This document shows positions 40,026-49,198 of a DNA stretch of 64,000 nucleotides, in pieces. Each line of letters starts with the position of its first letter. The stretch's first letter is position 1. Source of the stretch: Streptomyces sp. NBC_01288 (GTDB lineage: Bacteria; Actinomycetota; Actinomycetes; Streptomycetales; Streptomycetaceae); NCBI RefSeq assembly GCF_035982055.1, contig NZ_CP108427.1, positions 5,021,001 through 5,085,000 on the forward strand, in the 5' to 3' direction. Below the pieces are notes generated by a model that saw nothing but the letters and a program-made list of their open reading frames with translations, ran no database searches and was not told where the DNA came from. Both the position numbers and the translations under genes were made by a program.

Positions 40026-40123
40026 GGCGTAAATTGGGGCCGAGGTGGGACGACCTTCTTCCGCGTCCGCCGGTGCGTACGTACGTCGGTCGCGCGGCGC
40101 GGCCAGAACGACGGGAGCCAGCC

Positions 40124-40555
40124 ATGAAGCCGAATCGCTCCATTCCGGCGTCGACGGTCATCCCCGTCCTGATCTATCCCGATGTCCGCGAGGCGGTCGC
40201 CTGGCTCGGTGCGGCCTTCGGGTTCGCCGAGCGGGTCCGGATCGGGGAGGACCACCGCGCGCAGCTCGCGTTCGGCGACGGTGCCGTGATCGTCGGAGAC
40301 GTGGGGCATGATCGCCGCCCGCCGCGCCCCGGCGAGGTCACCCACGCGGTGACGGTCCGGGTGGAGAACGTCGCTGCCCACTACGACCGGTCCCGGGACC
40401 ATGGCGCACGCATCATCATGGAACCGACCGACTTCGAGTACGGCGAACGGCAGTACACGGCCGAGGACCTCGCGGGCCACCGGTGGACGTTCTCGGAGAC
40501 GCTCGCCGACGTCGCCCCGGAGGAATGGGGCGGAACGTCCGTCACGGCCGACTGA
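40124..40555 (+). CDS. Glyoxalase/bleomycin-resistance (VOC) family protein
   Basis: 143-aa VOC-fold protein of the PhnB-like type: STVIPVLIYPDVREAVAWLG then AAFGFAERVRIGEDHRAQLA, and later HAVTVRVENVAAHYDRSRDH, YGERQYTAEDLAGHRWTFSE. Metal ligands of true glyoxalase are only partly visible (a Glu/His near the start of strands), so the activity is undefined; members include resistance proteins and isomerases. GGGAG seven bases upstream supports ATG 40124. Confidence 0.85.
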   Translation: MKPNRSIPASTVIPVLIYPDVREAVAWLGAAFGFAERVRIGEDHRAQLAFGDGAVIVGDVGHDRRPPRPGEVTHAVTVRVENVAAHYDRSRDHGARIIMEPTDFEYGERQYTAEDLAGHRWTFSETLADVAPEEWGGTSVTAD

Positions 40556-40610
40556 CGCATCCTCGCCGCCGCCGCGTGCCGGTGAGCCGTCAGCGGCCCC
40601 CGGTGTGCCG

Positions 40611-41963
40611 TCAGCGGCCCCGCGACTTCGCGAACTCCCGCAGGAACAGCGCCTCCACGTGTGCCATGTGCTCGATCTCCGTCGGGTCGACGCTCTCGTT
40701 CGGGGCGTGGATGAGGCAGCGGGGTTCCTCGACGCCCATGAGGATGATCTCGGCGCGGGGATAGGTCTCGGCGAGGACGTTGCAGAGCGGGATGGAGCCG
40801 CCCTGGCCGAGGAAGGCGAGGGGTTTGCCGTAGACCTGCTCCATCGCGGTCCCGAGTGCGGTGTACGCCGGGCCGTCCGTGGCCGCGCGGAACGGTGAGC
40901 CGGTGCCCTCCGTCTCCACCGTCACCTTCGCACCCCAAGGGGCCGCGTCCGTAAGGTGTTTGGTGAGTGCCTCGCGGGCCGCGCCGGGGTCCGTGCCGGG
41001 CGGGACGCGCAGGCTGACGCGGGCGCGGGCGGTCGCCGGTACGGCGGCGGCGGAGCCGACGACCGGCGGGCAGTCGATGCCGAGGACGGTGACGGCGGGG
41101 CGCGACCAGAGGCGGTCGGCGACGGTTCCGGTGCCGGTCAGCCGTACGCCGTCCAGGACACCCGCGTCCGTACGGAACTGTTGCTCGTCGTAACCGACTC
41201 CGTCCCAAGTCCCCTCGCAGTCCAGGCCGTTGACGACCGTGGCGCCCGTCTCCGGGTCGCGGAGGGAGGAAAGGAGCTGGACGAGGGCGGCCAGGGCGTC
41301 CGGAGCCGGGCCGCCGAACATGCCCGAATGGACCTCGCCCGCGAGGGTGTTGACCGTGACGACGACGTTGGCGAGCCCGCGCAGGGTCGTGGTCGCCGTG
41401 CCGACACCGACCGCCGCGTTGCCCGTGTCGCAGATCAGCAGCGCGTCCGCGAGGAACTTCTCCGGGTGCTGAGCGACGTACTGCTCAAGCCCGCCCGTGC
41501 CCTGCTCCTCCGAGCCCTCGGCGACGAACTTCAGCCCGACCGGGAGGTCTTCGCCGAGCGCGCGCAGGGCGGTGAGGTGCATGACGACGTTGCCCTTGCA
41601 GTCGGCGGTGCCGCGTCCGTACCAGCGGCCGTCGCGCTCGGTGAGCGTGAAGGGCGGGGTGGTCCACGCCTTGTCGTCGAGCGGGGGCTGGACGTCGTAG
41701 TGGCAGTAGAGGAGGACGGTCGGGGCGCCGGGCGGGGGCGGGCGGTGGCCGATCACGGCGTGGCTGCCGTCCGGGGTCTCCGCGAGGTGCACGTCCCGCA
41801 GACCCGCCTCGGTGAAGGCGTCGGCGACCCACTGGGCGGCCTTGTGGCACTCCTCGGGCGGGTACTGGCGCGGGTCGGCGACGGACGGGATCGCGACGAG
41901 CTCGGTGAGATCGGCCTTCGCGCGGGGCATCAACTCAGCTATACAGGTCGCTAGTTCAGCCAT
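40611..41963 (-). CDS. M20 family dipeptidase
   Basis: 450-aa zinc peptidase of the M20/CPG2-carnosinase type. Metal and catalytic residues are readable: His88 and Asp90 in LLYCHYDVQP, Asp121 in YGRGTADCKGN, Glu152-Glu153 in VAEGSEEQGTGG, and His in AGEVHSGMFGG. The lid/dimerisation domain lies between about residues 210 and 350. It follows a small membrane-anchored protein by five bases in an operon with an amino-acid permease, which suggests it hydrolyses imported dipeptides or acyl-amino acids in the cytoplasm. Confidence 0.92.
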   Translation of the reverse strand: MAELATCIAELMPRAKADLTELVAIPSVADPRQYPPEECHKAAQWVADAFTEAGLRDVHLAETPDGSHAVIGHRPPPPGAPTVLLYCHYDVQPPLDDKAWTTPPFTLTERDGRWYGRGTADCKGNVVMHLTALRALGEDLPVGLKFVAEGSEEQGTGGLEQYVAQHPEKFLADALLICDTGNAAVGVGTATTTLRGLANVVVTVNTLAGEVHSGMFGGPAPDALAALVQLLSSLRDPETGATVVNGLDCEGTWDGVGYDEQQFRTDAGVLDGVRLTGTGTVADRLWSRPAVTVLGIDCPPVVGSAAAVPATARARVSLRVPPGTDPGAAREALTKHLTDAAPWGAKVTVETEGTGSPFRAATDGPAYTALGTAMEQVYGKPLAFLGQGGSIPLCNVLAETYPRAEIILMGVEEPRCLIHAPNESVDPTEIEHMAHVEALFLREFAKSRGR

Positions 41964-41968
41964 CGCGA

Positions 41969-42406
41969 TCAGTCCCTCACCGTGTCGTCGGTCTTCAGGT
42001 CGTCGATCTTGTCCTGGATCTTGTGCAGCTTGTCCGGGCAGTAGATCTCCAGGATCTTGGCCTCGGCCCGCAGCGCGGCCGTGTCGCCGATGACCGGGCG
42101 CTGGCCGACGAACGCGGCCCCGTTGGAGACGTTGATCTTCCAGAGGGCCGACTTCAGGGCACTGCCGGGGTCCTTGCAGACGATCCCGCCGTCGGTACCG
42201 AGCGCCCGCGCGATCGTCTTGGTCTCGGGCCGCGGATAGCCGGCCGCCACCGCGGCGTCGGCGAGCTGATTCGCCTTGTCTGTCGCCTTGTTGGAGGTCT
42301 TCACGCTGTCGTACTGGATGACACCGACGACGGCGAGGGCGACCAGCAGCACGATCGCGCCGACGTAGATCCATCGGTGTTCGGAGGCGAACTTGGTGGG
42401 GCTCAT
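41969..42406 (-). CDS. Small anchored protein of unknown function
   Basis: 145 aa with one N-terminal membrane helix (WIYVGAIVLLVALAVVGVIQ) and an external helical domain with two Cys (VCKDPG and EIYCPDK) that could form a disulphide. Its ATG overlaps the permease stop by four bases and the dipeptidase follows five bases later, so it is an obligate part of this operon. It may be an accessory subunit of the permease or a substrate receptor. I do not recognise a family. Confidence 0.75.
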   Translation of the reverse strand: MSPTKFASEHRWIYVGAIVLLVALAVVGVIQYDSVKTSNKATDKANQLADAAVAAGYPRPETKTIARALGTDGGIVCKDPGSALKSALWKINVSNGAAFVGQRPVIGDTAALRAEAKILEIYCPDKLHKIQDKIDDLKTDDTVRD

Positions 42407-43887
42407 GCGACACCACCGGCCGTCGTCCCGTCCTCCGCGGGCGCGGTCGTACGCCAGGAGGGTTTGCGGAACTTGAGGAAGGCCCACGGGATCAGCAGGC
42501 CGAGGATGACGAGTCCGCCGCCGATGATCCCGACGTACGACCAGACGCTGCCGCCGCCGAACTGCGAGGGCGGCACGAAACCGATCGCGAGGGCGGCGAC
42601 CGAGGCCAACAGGCCGACCGTGCACAGGAGATGGAGGGCGGGGACGCGGTAGCCGCGCGGGTGGTCGGGCTGGGTCTTCCGGAGGCGCATCGCGGCGACG
42701 AACATCAACAGGTAGACGATCAGGTACACCTGCGTGGTGATGGTCGAGAAGATCCAGTACACGTTGGAGACGTTGGGGAGCAGCGCGTACCCGAGCGCGA
42801 TGACGGTCGTGACGACACCCTGGGTGACGAGGATGTTCTGCTGCACCCCGAACCGGTTCAACTTCTGTAGGAACGGCGGGAGATAGCCCTCGCTGCGGGA
42901 GATCTCCAGCAGGCCCTTGGACGGTCCGGCCAGCCAGGTGAGCATGCCGCCGAGCGAGGCGGAGACCAGCATCACGGCGGCGATCGGGGTCATCCAGCCG
43001 ATGTGGAAGTACGAGAAGAACGCGTTGAACGCCTGCATCACACCAGCCGTGAGGCTCGTCTGGTCGGACGGCACCACCCAACTGATCGCCAGGGCGGGGA
43101 GGATGAAGATGAGCAGCACCAACCCCATCGCCAGGAACATCGACTTGGGGTACTCCTTCGCCGGGTCCTTCAGCGACGAGACGTGGACGGCGTTCATCTC
43201 CATGCCGGAGTAGGAGAGGAAGTTGTTGACGATGAGGACCAGGCTGGCGAGGCCCGTCCACTCGGGCAGCAGATGGCTGGACGTCATCGGGGCGGCCGAG
43301 GGATTGCCCTGGGAGAGGAAGACCATGCCGAGCACGACAAGGATGGTGCCCGGTATGAGGGTTCCGATGATGAGTCCCCAACTGGACAGTCCCGCAAGGG
43401 CCTTGGTCCCACGGGACGACACCCACACGCCCGTCCAGTACAGGACCATGATGACGATCGCGGTGTAGAGGCCGTTGGAGGCGAGGGCCGGGTCGATGAC
43501 GTACGAGATGGTGCTCGCGACGAAGGCGAGCAGGCTCGGGTAGTAGAAGATCGTCATCGCGAACTGGCACCACACGGCGAGGAATCCGAGCGGTTTCGTC
43601 AGCCCCTCGCTCACCCAGCGGTAGACACCGCCGCTCCAGCCGGAGGCGAGTTCCGCCGAGACCAGCGCGGTCGGCAGCAGGAACACGACCGCCGGGGCGA
43701 GGTACAGGAACACGCAGGCCAGGCCGTACACGGCCATCGTCGGGGCGGCCCGCAGGCTGGCCACCGAGGAGGTCGTCATCAGCGCGAGGGTGACCCAGGT
43801 CAGGGTGGGCGCGGGCCGGGCTCTCGCCGCCGTGTGCGCCTTCGGCACCGGCTTCGGCAGGTCGGCGGGGACGTCCATCGAGGCCAC
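42403..43887 (-). CDS. APC family amino-acid permease (GadC/glutamate-GABA-antiporter-like)
   Basis: 494-aa transporter with about twelve helices. The first helix region TLTWVTLALMTTSSVASLRA and YLAPAVVFLLPTALVSAELA, the GGVYRWVSEGLTK segment, and FLSYSGMEMNAVHVSSLKDP resemble the glutamate:GABA antiporter branch of the APC family. A GTG at 43887 with GGGAGG just upstream is preferred; ATG 43878 is the alternative. It is the first gene of a three-gene operon with a dipeptidase, and a perfect inverted repeat lies upstream between it and a divergent exporter gene. Substrate is inferred to be an amino acid or dipeptide. Confidence 0.88.
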   Translation of the reverse strand: MASMDVPADLPKPVPKAHTAARARPAPTLTWVTLALMTTSSVASLRAAPTMAVYGLACVFLYLAPAVVFLLPTALVSAELASGWSGGVYRWVSEGLTKPLGFLAVWCQFAMTIFYYPSLLAFVASTISYVIDPALASNGLYTAIVIMVLYWTGVWVSSRGTKALAGLSSWGLIIGTLIPGTILVVLGMVFLSQGNPSAAPMTSSHLLPEWTGLASLVLIVNNFLSYSGMEMNAVHVSSLKDPAKEYPKSMFLAMGLVLLIFILPALAISWVVPSDQTSLTAGVMQAFNAFFSYFHIGWMTPIAAVMLVSASLGGMLTWLAGPSKGLLEISRSEGYLPPFLQKLNRFGVQQNILVTQGVVTTVIALGYALLPNVSNVYWIFSTITTQVYLIVYLLMFVAAMRLRKTQPDHPRGYRVPALHLLCTVGLLASVAALAIGFVPPSQFGGGSVWSYVGIIGGGLVILGLLIPWAFLKFRKPSWRTTAPAEDGTTAGGVA

Positions 43888-44028
43888 GGGCCCTCCCTGG
43901 AGTGACGTTCGGGTGGTGTGGCCAGGCTCGATGCGGGGGCGGCTGGACGCAGGTCGGGTGGGCCGTTCGGGTGAGGGGCCGGGATGCCGGACGGGTCCGG
44001 ACCGTACAGGCTGGGGGGGTGGTTCGAA

Positions 44029-44063
44029 AAAGTGTGACACTTTCGCAGGAAGTGTCACACTTT
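44029..44063. promoter_or_regulatory. Perfect 14-7-14 inverted repeat in divergent spacer
   Basis: AAAGTGTGACACTT (44029-44042) and AAGTGTCACACTTT (44050-44063) are exact reverse complements around TCGCAGG. Each arm is itself close to a palindrome (AGTGTGACACT). It lies between the amino-acid permease operon and a ThrE-like exporter gene, 46 bp from the exporter start and about 140 bp from the permease start. A dimer of dimers could bind and control both transcripts. Confidence 0.75.
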
Positions 44064-44108
44064 CTGGACACAGGTGTCGCGCCGGGGGGCTGCGTAACGG
44101 AGGCGGTC

Positions 44109-45356
44109 GTGGAGCAACAGCGCGCGGTCCCCGCGCTCGGCGAACTCGACGAACTCACCACGTTCCTGGCCCGGTTGACCCGGCTGCTGCTCCGGTCCAG
44201 CGGTGAGGGCGCCGAGTTGATCGAGGACTCCGTACGGTCGGCGGCCCGCGCCCTGGGCGGCGAGGCCTCGCTCCTGCTGGTTCCGGACGCGGCGGCGCTC
44301 ACGGTGATCGCCGGTGGCGGCACACGGACGGTGACCGTGCGCGGTTTCCCCGAGGTGTTCCGCCTGGACCAGGTCACCGCGCTGAAGCCGCTGCTCGCGG
44401 AGGTGGAGAAGGGCCGCCTGAGCGTGCCGGAGGCGGACCGACGGCTGGCCAGGATCGAGAACGCCCCCGCCCCCTACCCCTGGCCGCTCAAGTTCCTCGG
44501 CATCGTGCTGTTCTCGCTGGGCTTCGCACCGTTGATGCAGCCGACCTGGTACGAGGTCGGGTCGACGGCGGTACTGGCCACGATCGCGGCGGCGTTGGCG
44601 ATCACGGCGGACCGACTCCCGCGCCTGGCGAAGGTGTTGCCGCTGGTCGTCTCAACGGTGGTTTCGGTGGTGGCACTTGAGGTGTTCGCCCGCGAACCGT
44701 CCCACGGCGGCCCGGTGTTGCTGATGCTCCCGGCGCTCTTCTTCTTCGTCCCCGGCGACTATCTGAGCGCGGCCACGGCCGAGTTGGCGGCCGGCCTCAT
44801 CACCACGGGCGCGATCCGCCTCGTCTACGCCGTGTTCCTGCTGGTGCAGCTCTATCTGGGCGTAATGCTGGGCGTGTTCGCGACAGGCACCTCCACGCAC
44901 TCCCTCTGGGACATCGCGGCGGACTCCGACATGGCGCGCTGGGCACTGTTCCTGGGCTGGATCGTGTTCACCGCGGGCACGGTCCTCGCCTTCGCCGTAC
45001 CGCGCCGCCTGTACTGGCCGCTGCTCGTCCTCGTCTACGTCACGGTGGGCGTGCAGTCGTTGTTCACGAAGCTGGTGGGGGAGGTCGGGGGGACGTTCGT
45101 GGCGGCGGCGGTGCTGTCGGCGGCGGCGACACTGCTGGCCCGTTCCGAGCACCGCCCGCCCCGCCTGGTCCTGCTCCTCCCCGGCTTCTTCACCCTCACC
45201 GTCGGCTCCCTCGGCATGCGCGGCCTGACGACGCTGGCGGGCGGGCATGTCATCGAGGGCTTCCGGGACCTGCTGAAACTGGTCACGATCGTCACGGCGA
45301 TCGCGGTGGGGATGGTGTTCGGGGCGGCGCTGACGGAGAGAAGAAAGGGGGCGTAA
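44109..45356 (+). CDS. Threonine/serine exporter-like membrane protein (ThrE/DUF1212)
   Basis: 415 aa. The cytoplasmic N-terminal region has the ThrE hallmarks TRLLLRSSGEGAELIEDSVR and LSVPEADRRLARIENAPAPY, followed by about ten helices including LKFLGIVLFSLGFAPLMQPT and LLPGFFTLTVGSLGMRGLTT. In Corynebacterium, ThrE exports threonine and serine. GTG 44109 has GGAGG five bases upstream; longer in-frame readings cross the palindrome. The pairing with an importer-peptidase operon suggests that peptide uptake and amino-acid export are balanced by one regulator. Confidence 0.88.
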   Translation: MEQQRAVPALGELDELTTFLARLTRLLLRSSGEGAELIEDSVRSAARALGGEASLLLVPDAAALTVIAGGGTRTVTVRGFPEVFRLDQVTALKPLLAEVEKGRLSVPEADRRLARIENAPAPYPWPLKFLGIVLFSLGFAPLMQPTWYEVGSTAVLATIAAALAITADRLPRLAKVLPLVVSTVVSVVALEVFAREPSHGGPVLLMLPALFFFVPGDYLSAATAELAAGLITTGAIRLVYAVFLLVQLYLGVMLGVFATGTSTHSLWDIAADSDMARWALFLGWIVFTAGTVLAFAVPRRLYWPLLVLVYVTVGVQSLFTKLVGEVGGTFVAAAVLSAAATLLARSEHRPPRLVLLLPGFFTLTVGSLGMRGLTTLAGGHVIEGFRDLLKLVTIVTAIAVGMVFGAALTERRKGA

Positions 45357-45415
45357 GTCGCAATAAAAACAAGGGTGTTGGGTTCAGACCGTCCAGTACT
45401 CAGGCCACCCGGTGC

Positions 45416-46117
45416 TCAGGCCATCCAGAAGAAGACGGCGGTCATCCGCTTCTCCTCCAGCGTGCTGCCGTGGTAACCGGTCGCGCTGTGCACGAGGTTG
45501 GCGTGGTAGAGCAACAGGCTGTTGTACTTGTGCGGCACGCGCACGTCCTCTTCAAAGGCGTCCGGCGCCACGAACCGCGTCCCCAAGGCCTCGACGAGGT
45601 TGTTGTGCGGAGCTTGGACGACGTTGCCGCCGAGGCGTCCGCCGGGGAGGTGCTGCCGGTAGAAACTGGTGCCGCAGTCCTTCGGCACGGAGGGGTTGAG
45701 GTAGAGCACGGCGGCGTACCGGCACAGGGCGCGGGAATCGGTGTGTGGCCGGGGCTCGCTCTCGCCCTTCCCGACGACCTGGATGCAGTTGTGGTTGAGC
45801 GTCCCGCCGCCGGGCGCCTTCTCCACCCACAGTTCCTTGACCCCGATCGCCTGCTTCACCAGCCGCTCGATCCGCCCCAGTTCGGCCGGCTCAAGCCCCG
45901 GCATGGTGCGCAGCCCCGGCCAGGTCTCCGACGTGTACGGATACCCCTTGACCCAGTCGTCCTTCGCGAGACACCGCTCCCGTACGGCGTCCACGTCCGG
46001 AAGCACGTCGTTCAGCACCCAGTAGTCACGGCCCTTGGTGGGCTTGCGGTACGGGAGGACGGGGAGGGGGGCCTGCTGGCGGGCCCGCTGCTGGGAGTGT
46101 GGGGGGAGTGGCGGCAT
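45416..46117 (-). CDS. 2-oxoglutarate/Fe(II) oxygenase-like protein (DUF6445 type)
   Basis: 233 aa from ATG 46117 (an in-frame ATG at 46162 is possible). The iron-binding facial triad is suggested by His and Asp in EPRPHTDSRALCRY and the later His in NLVHSATGYHG, with CGTSFYRQHLPGG between, a layout of prolyl-hydroxylase-like enzymes classed as DUF6445. A TATACG hexamer lies nine bases before ATG 46117, so a leaderless transcript is possible. No partner genes nearby reveal the substrate. Confidence 0.8.
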   Translation of the reverse strand: MPPLPPHSQQRARQQAPLPVLPYRKPTKGRDYWVLNDVLPDVDAVRERCLAKDDWVKGYPYTSETWPGLRTMPGLEPAELGRIERLVKQAIGVKELWVEKAPGGGTLNHNCIQVVGKGESEPRPHTDSRALCRYAAVLYLNPSVPKDCGTSFYRQHLPGGRLGGNVVQAPHNNLVEALGTRFVAPDAFEEDVRVPHKYNSLLLYHANLVHSATGYHGSTLEEKRMTAVFFWMA

Positions 46118-46293
46118 GGGGCCGAACGTATAGCGGGGGTTCGCCAATGCTGTGCCATACACCGGTCAACATTCCGTCAACGAAGGGCAGTTGAAGGTCA
46201 AGGTCAGGGGGTGGGTCAGGGGGTGGCGTCCACTGTGCCTTCCGCGCCCTCATGCTCCTCGGCGAACTGGTGCACGAACTGTGAGGCGAGGGC

Positions 46294-46494
46294 ATGGACA
46301 CCGAGCTGCGCTGGCAGAAGTCGTCCTTCTCTGGAGGGGCCGAAGGAAACGAGTGCGTCGAGGTCGCCGCCACCCCCGGCATGATCCACCTCCGCGAATC
46401 CGACACCCCCACCACCCACCTCACCACCACCCCAACCCCCCTCACCCACCTCCTCCAGGCAATACACACAGGCACCCTCCACCCCCATCACTGA
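46294..46494 (+). CDS. DUF397 protein, orphan
   Basis: 66 aa. The start MDTELRWQKSSFSGGAEGNE and then CVEVAATPGMIHLRESD are the DUF397 signature, ending in a Thr/His-rich helix (TPLTHLLQAIHTG). DUF397 proteins usually lie beside an XRE regulator and an ATPase and act in the same regulatory system. Here no such partner is adjacent; the DNA just upstream (46195-46283) carries only an uncertain remnant ending in ALMLLGELVHEL. Confidence 0.8.
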   Translation: MDTELRWQKSSFSGGAEGNECVEVAATPGMIHLRESDTPTTHLTTTPTPLTHLLQAIHTGTLHPHH

Positions 46495-46593
46495 GCGCGA
46501 GACCCAGGTCACACCCAGCCCTGTCACATTCCCCGGGCCCCGTTCCGTCAGAGCTGTGTAGCCAACAGCCACGACAGAACAGAGGAGCCCACC

Positions 46594-47067
46594 ATGGGTG
46601 CTCGACTGAACCCCTTTGCCAGTCCGCTCGCCGGCAAGGCCCTGACTCACTTCATCGCCGCGGGCAAGGTCATCGACGACTCGCCGCTGCCCGCCGCCAC
46701 GCAGGAACTGGTGAAGCTGCGCGCGAGCCAGATCAACGGGTGCGGGTTCTGCACCGACATGCACAGCAAGGACGCGGCCGCCGCGGGTGAGACGGCGGTG
46801 CGGCTCAACCTCGTCGCCGCCTGGCGGGAAGCCACCGTGTTCAGCGACGCGGAGCGCGCCGCGCTGGAGCTGGCCGAGGAAGGGACCCGTATCGCGGACG
46901 CGGCCGGTGGGGTGTCGGATGAAGTGTGGGCGAACGCCGCCAAGTACTACGACGATGAGCAACTCATCGCGCTCGTCTCGCTGATCGCCCTCATCAACAG
47001 CTTCAACCGGATGAACGTCATGCTCACGATGCCCGCCGGCGATTACCAGCCCGGTCAGTTCGCCTGA
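46594..47067 (+). CDS. AhpD-like carboxymuconolactone decarboxylase family protein
   Basis: 157-aa helical protein with the redox motif RASQINGCGFCTDMHSKDA: Cys50, Cys53 and His57 in the order of AhpD peroxidase-reductases. AALELAEEG and LIALINSFNRMNVM follow as expected. Such proteins reduce or scavenge peroxides. GAGGAG precedes the ATG. Its last 13 bp overlap the stop region of the convergent PucR gene, so antisense transcription across both ends is possible. Confidence 0.9.
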   Translation: MGARLNPFASPLAGKALTHFIAAGKVIDDSPLPAATQELVKLRASQINGCGFCTDMHSKDAAAAGETAVRLNLVAAWREATVFSDAERAALELAEEGTRIADAAGGVSDEVWANAAKYYDDEQLIALVSLIALINSFNRMNVMLTMPAGDYQPGQFA

Positions 47068-48224
47068 CGCGGGCCGAGCAGCAGTGCCGCCAACGCCAGT
47101 GCCGCATCCCGGGGTGCGCCCAGGTCCAGGCCGGTCAGTTCGGTGATGCGGGCCAGGCGGTAGTCCACCGAGTTGGGGTGGAGGCCGAGGACTCGGGCCG
47201 TGGCTCTGCGGTCCTGGCGTTGTTCCAGGTGGGTGCGGAGGGTGGCCGTCAGGTCCGGGCGGTCGGCGAGGGGCGCGAGGAGCACCGCTATCCGCGCGCT
47301 GCCCGCGCTGGGGCGGGACAGGTGGTACTCCAGGAGTACGTCGTCCAGGTGATGCGGGCCCGGGGCGTGGCCGCAGGCCGTCGCCACCCGCACGATCTCC
47401 TCGCCCACCCGCGCCGCGTCCGGGACGTCCCCGGCCCCCGAGGCGACCGTCGCGGCCAGCCGGAGTCCCGGGCCCGCCGCCTCCCGTAGTACCTCCGCCG
47501 CCACGTCCGGCAACTCCGTACGCCCCGGCACGAGCGCGTGACCGCCACCACCGTCCAGCAGCGCCGATACCTCCGTGCCGAAGAGTCGGTCCAGGGCCGT
47601 CTGCACCCGGCGCACGAGGCGTCGTACCGCGACACCGCCGGACTGCCGGGCCTCGAACCGCAGATGTACGACCAGGACCGGCCCCTCCACCGCATCGGCT
47701 GCCCCGGTCCCCTCCAGCAACGCCCTTGCCAGCGAACGCCGTTGCTCCCCCCGCTCCGCGACGATCGCGGCCTGTTCGTCGAGGTAGCTCTCGGTCACCG
47801 CGCCGATGACACGACCCTGCGCGGCGATGAGCGCGCCGCACAGTTCGGTCAGCGCGCTCTCCTCACCGGGGCGGGCCGCGTCCGTGAGCGCCTGCCACAA
47901 GACCTGCGCGCCGGCGGTGTAGGTCCCGAGGAGGAGCTGGAGCGGCATGCCCTCGTCCGCGCGTTGGAGGGCGCGTTCCTGGAAGTACCGCAGGCCCCCG
48001 TCCGCCGCAGGACGGGGGACCTCGCCGTCGGCCGCGCCCCGGAGGAACCGGCGCAGGCCGTGCCGGGCCGTCGCCGTGATCTCCACGCCCCTTACGTCCG
48101 CGGGCAGTTCGGCGTACCCGTGCAGATCCTCGAAGACGGTGCGGGTCATCCGCCGGGCCAGCTCGTTCACCCGCGGTTCGCAGCGGGCGGCGAGCGCGCG
48201 GGCGGCCGGGGAAAGGGTGCGCAT
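47055..48224 (-). CDS. PucR/CdaR-type transcriptional regulator
   Basis: 389-aa regulator. The C-terminus is the PucR HTH: LRTHLEQRQDRRATARVLGL then HPNSVDYRLARITELTGLDL. The centre has a GGDEF-like degenerate region (VLVVHLRFEARQSGG, LVRRVQTALDRLFG), and the N-terminal half is helical with EPRVNELARRMTRTVFEDLH. ATG 48224 is preferred over an earlier in-frame start. Regulatory target may be the convergent AhpD-like gene or the divergent DUF4142 gene. Confidence 0.87.
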   Translation of the reverse strand: MRTLSPAARALAARCEPRVNELARRMTRTVFEDLHGYAELPADVRGVEITATARHGLRRFLRGAADGEVPRPAADGGLRYFQERALQRADEGMPLQLLLGTYTAGAQVLWQALTDAARPGEESALTELCGALIAAQGRVIGAVTESYLDEQAAIVAERGEQRRSLARALLEGTGAADAVEGPVLVVHLRFEARQSGGVAVRRLVRRVQTALDRLFGTEVSALLDGGGGHALVPGRTELPDVAAEVLREAAGPGLRLAATVASGAGDVPDAARVGEEIVRVATACGHAPGPHHLDDVLLEYHLSRPSAGSARIAVLLAPLADRPDLTATLRTHLEQRQDRRATARVLGLHPNSVDYRLARITELTGLDLGAPRDAALALAALLLGPRQAN

Positions 48225-48416
48225 TCCGCAGAACCTATCCGGCCGGTACGGCGGTACGACAGCCACGGCGACCGGGGCGGCAACCGGAGTTGCTGTCCGT
48301 CACTTGTGACGCGCCCCACTCCGGCTTTACCAAAACAAAAGACTTGGCGCGCTGCCCTGATCCGTATTCCCCACTGTCCGTACCGCCGACGGGCGGTCCA
48401 TGACACAGGAGGTACG

Positions 48417-49181
48417 GTGCGCTTTTCGCGGAACGCGACGGGAACGATGGTTGTGGGCGGTGCCCTCAGCCTGACCCTCGTCGCACTGGCCTATCCGGCA
48501 ATGCTGGGCGTGACCACGGTCTCCAGCGCCCCCGCACGCGTGATCGCCAACACGCAGTGGGGGCCGCTGACCGAGGCGGACCGCGACTTCGTGGTCAAGG
48601 TGCGCGCGGCAGGGCTGTGGGAGTACCCCGTCGGCCAGATGGGACTGAAGAAGGGGGCGAGCCCGGCGGTCGTCACCGCGAGCAAGCACCTCATCGACGG
48701 GCACGCGGCGCTGGACTCCACCGTCCGCAAGATCGCACCCATGCTCAACATCACGATCCCGAACCAGCCCAGCCCGCAGCAGCAGGGGTTCATCAACACG
48801 CTGAACTCGGACAGCGGCAAGCAGTTCGACACGGACTTCGCCAACATCCTGCGGGTCACGCACGGTTCGATCTTCGCCACCATCGCGAAGATCCGCGGGA
48901 CGACCGAGAACACCCTGGTGCGGGCCCTGGCCAACCAGGCCAACGCGACCGTTCTGGACCACATCACGGTGATGGAGGACACCGGCCTGGTCAACTTCAG
49001 CCAGGTCCTCTTCCAGGAGACGACCCCGCCGAAGCTGCCCGCCGTGGACCTGACCCCGCCACCCCCGGCCGCGGGGGCGCCGGAGGTGGTGCTCACCCCG
49101 CCGGTGAACAGCACCACCCAGCCGCCGGTCCTGCCGGGCGAGGCGTCACCCAGCTCCACCCAGACCCCGACCGTGGGGTGA
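48417..49181 (+). CDS. DUF4142 secreted protein
   Basis: 254 aa. A signal peptide (TMVVGGALSLTLVALAYPAM) is followed by the DUF4142 helical-bundle (ferritin-like) domain: LTEADRDFVVKVRAAGLWEY, PVGQMGLKKGASPAVVTASK, HLIDGHAAL and LRVTHGSIFATIAKIRGTTE. A Pro/Thr-rich tail ends the protein. AGGAGG sets GTG 48417. Role unknown; domain relatives are linked to stress and cell-envelope functions. Confidence 0.88.
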   Translation: MRFSRNATGTMVVGGALSLTLVALAYPAMLGVTTVSSAPARVIANTQWGPLTEADRDFVVKVRAAGLWEYPVGQMGLKKGASPAVVTASKHLIDGHAALDSTVRKIAPMLNITIPNQPSPQQQGFINTLNSDSGKQFDTDFANILRVTHGSIFATIAKIRGTTENTLVRALANQANATVLDHITVMEDTGLVNFSQVLFQETTPPKLPAVDLTPPPPAAGAPEVVLTPPVNSTTQPPVLPGEASPSSTQTPTVG

Positions 49182-49198
49182 GTGCGCCACCGAGCGCG

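Noticed and set aside
46195..46283. A reading frame ending ALMLLGELVHEL just before the orphan DUF397 gene
   Set aside because: It could be the tail of a lost regulator or ATPase, but it is too short and has no recognisable motif, and repeats fill the DNA before it.
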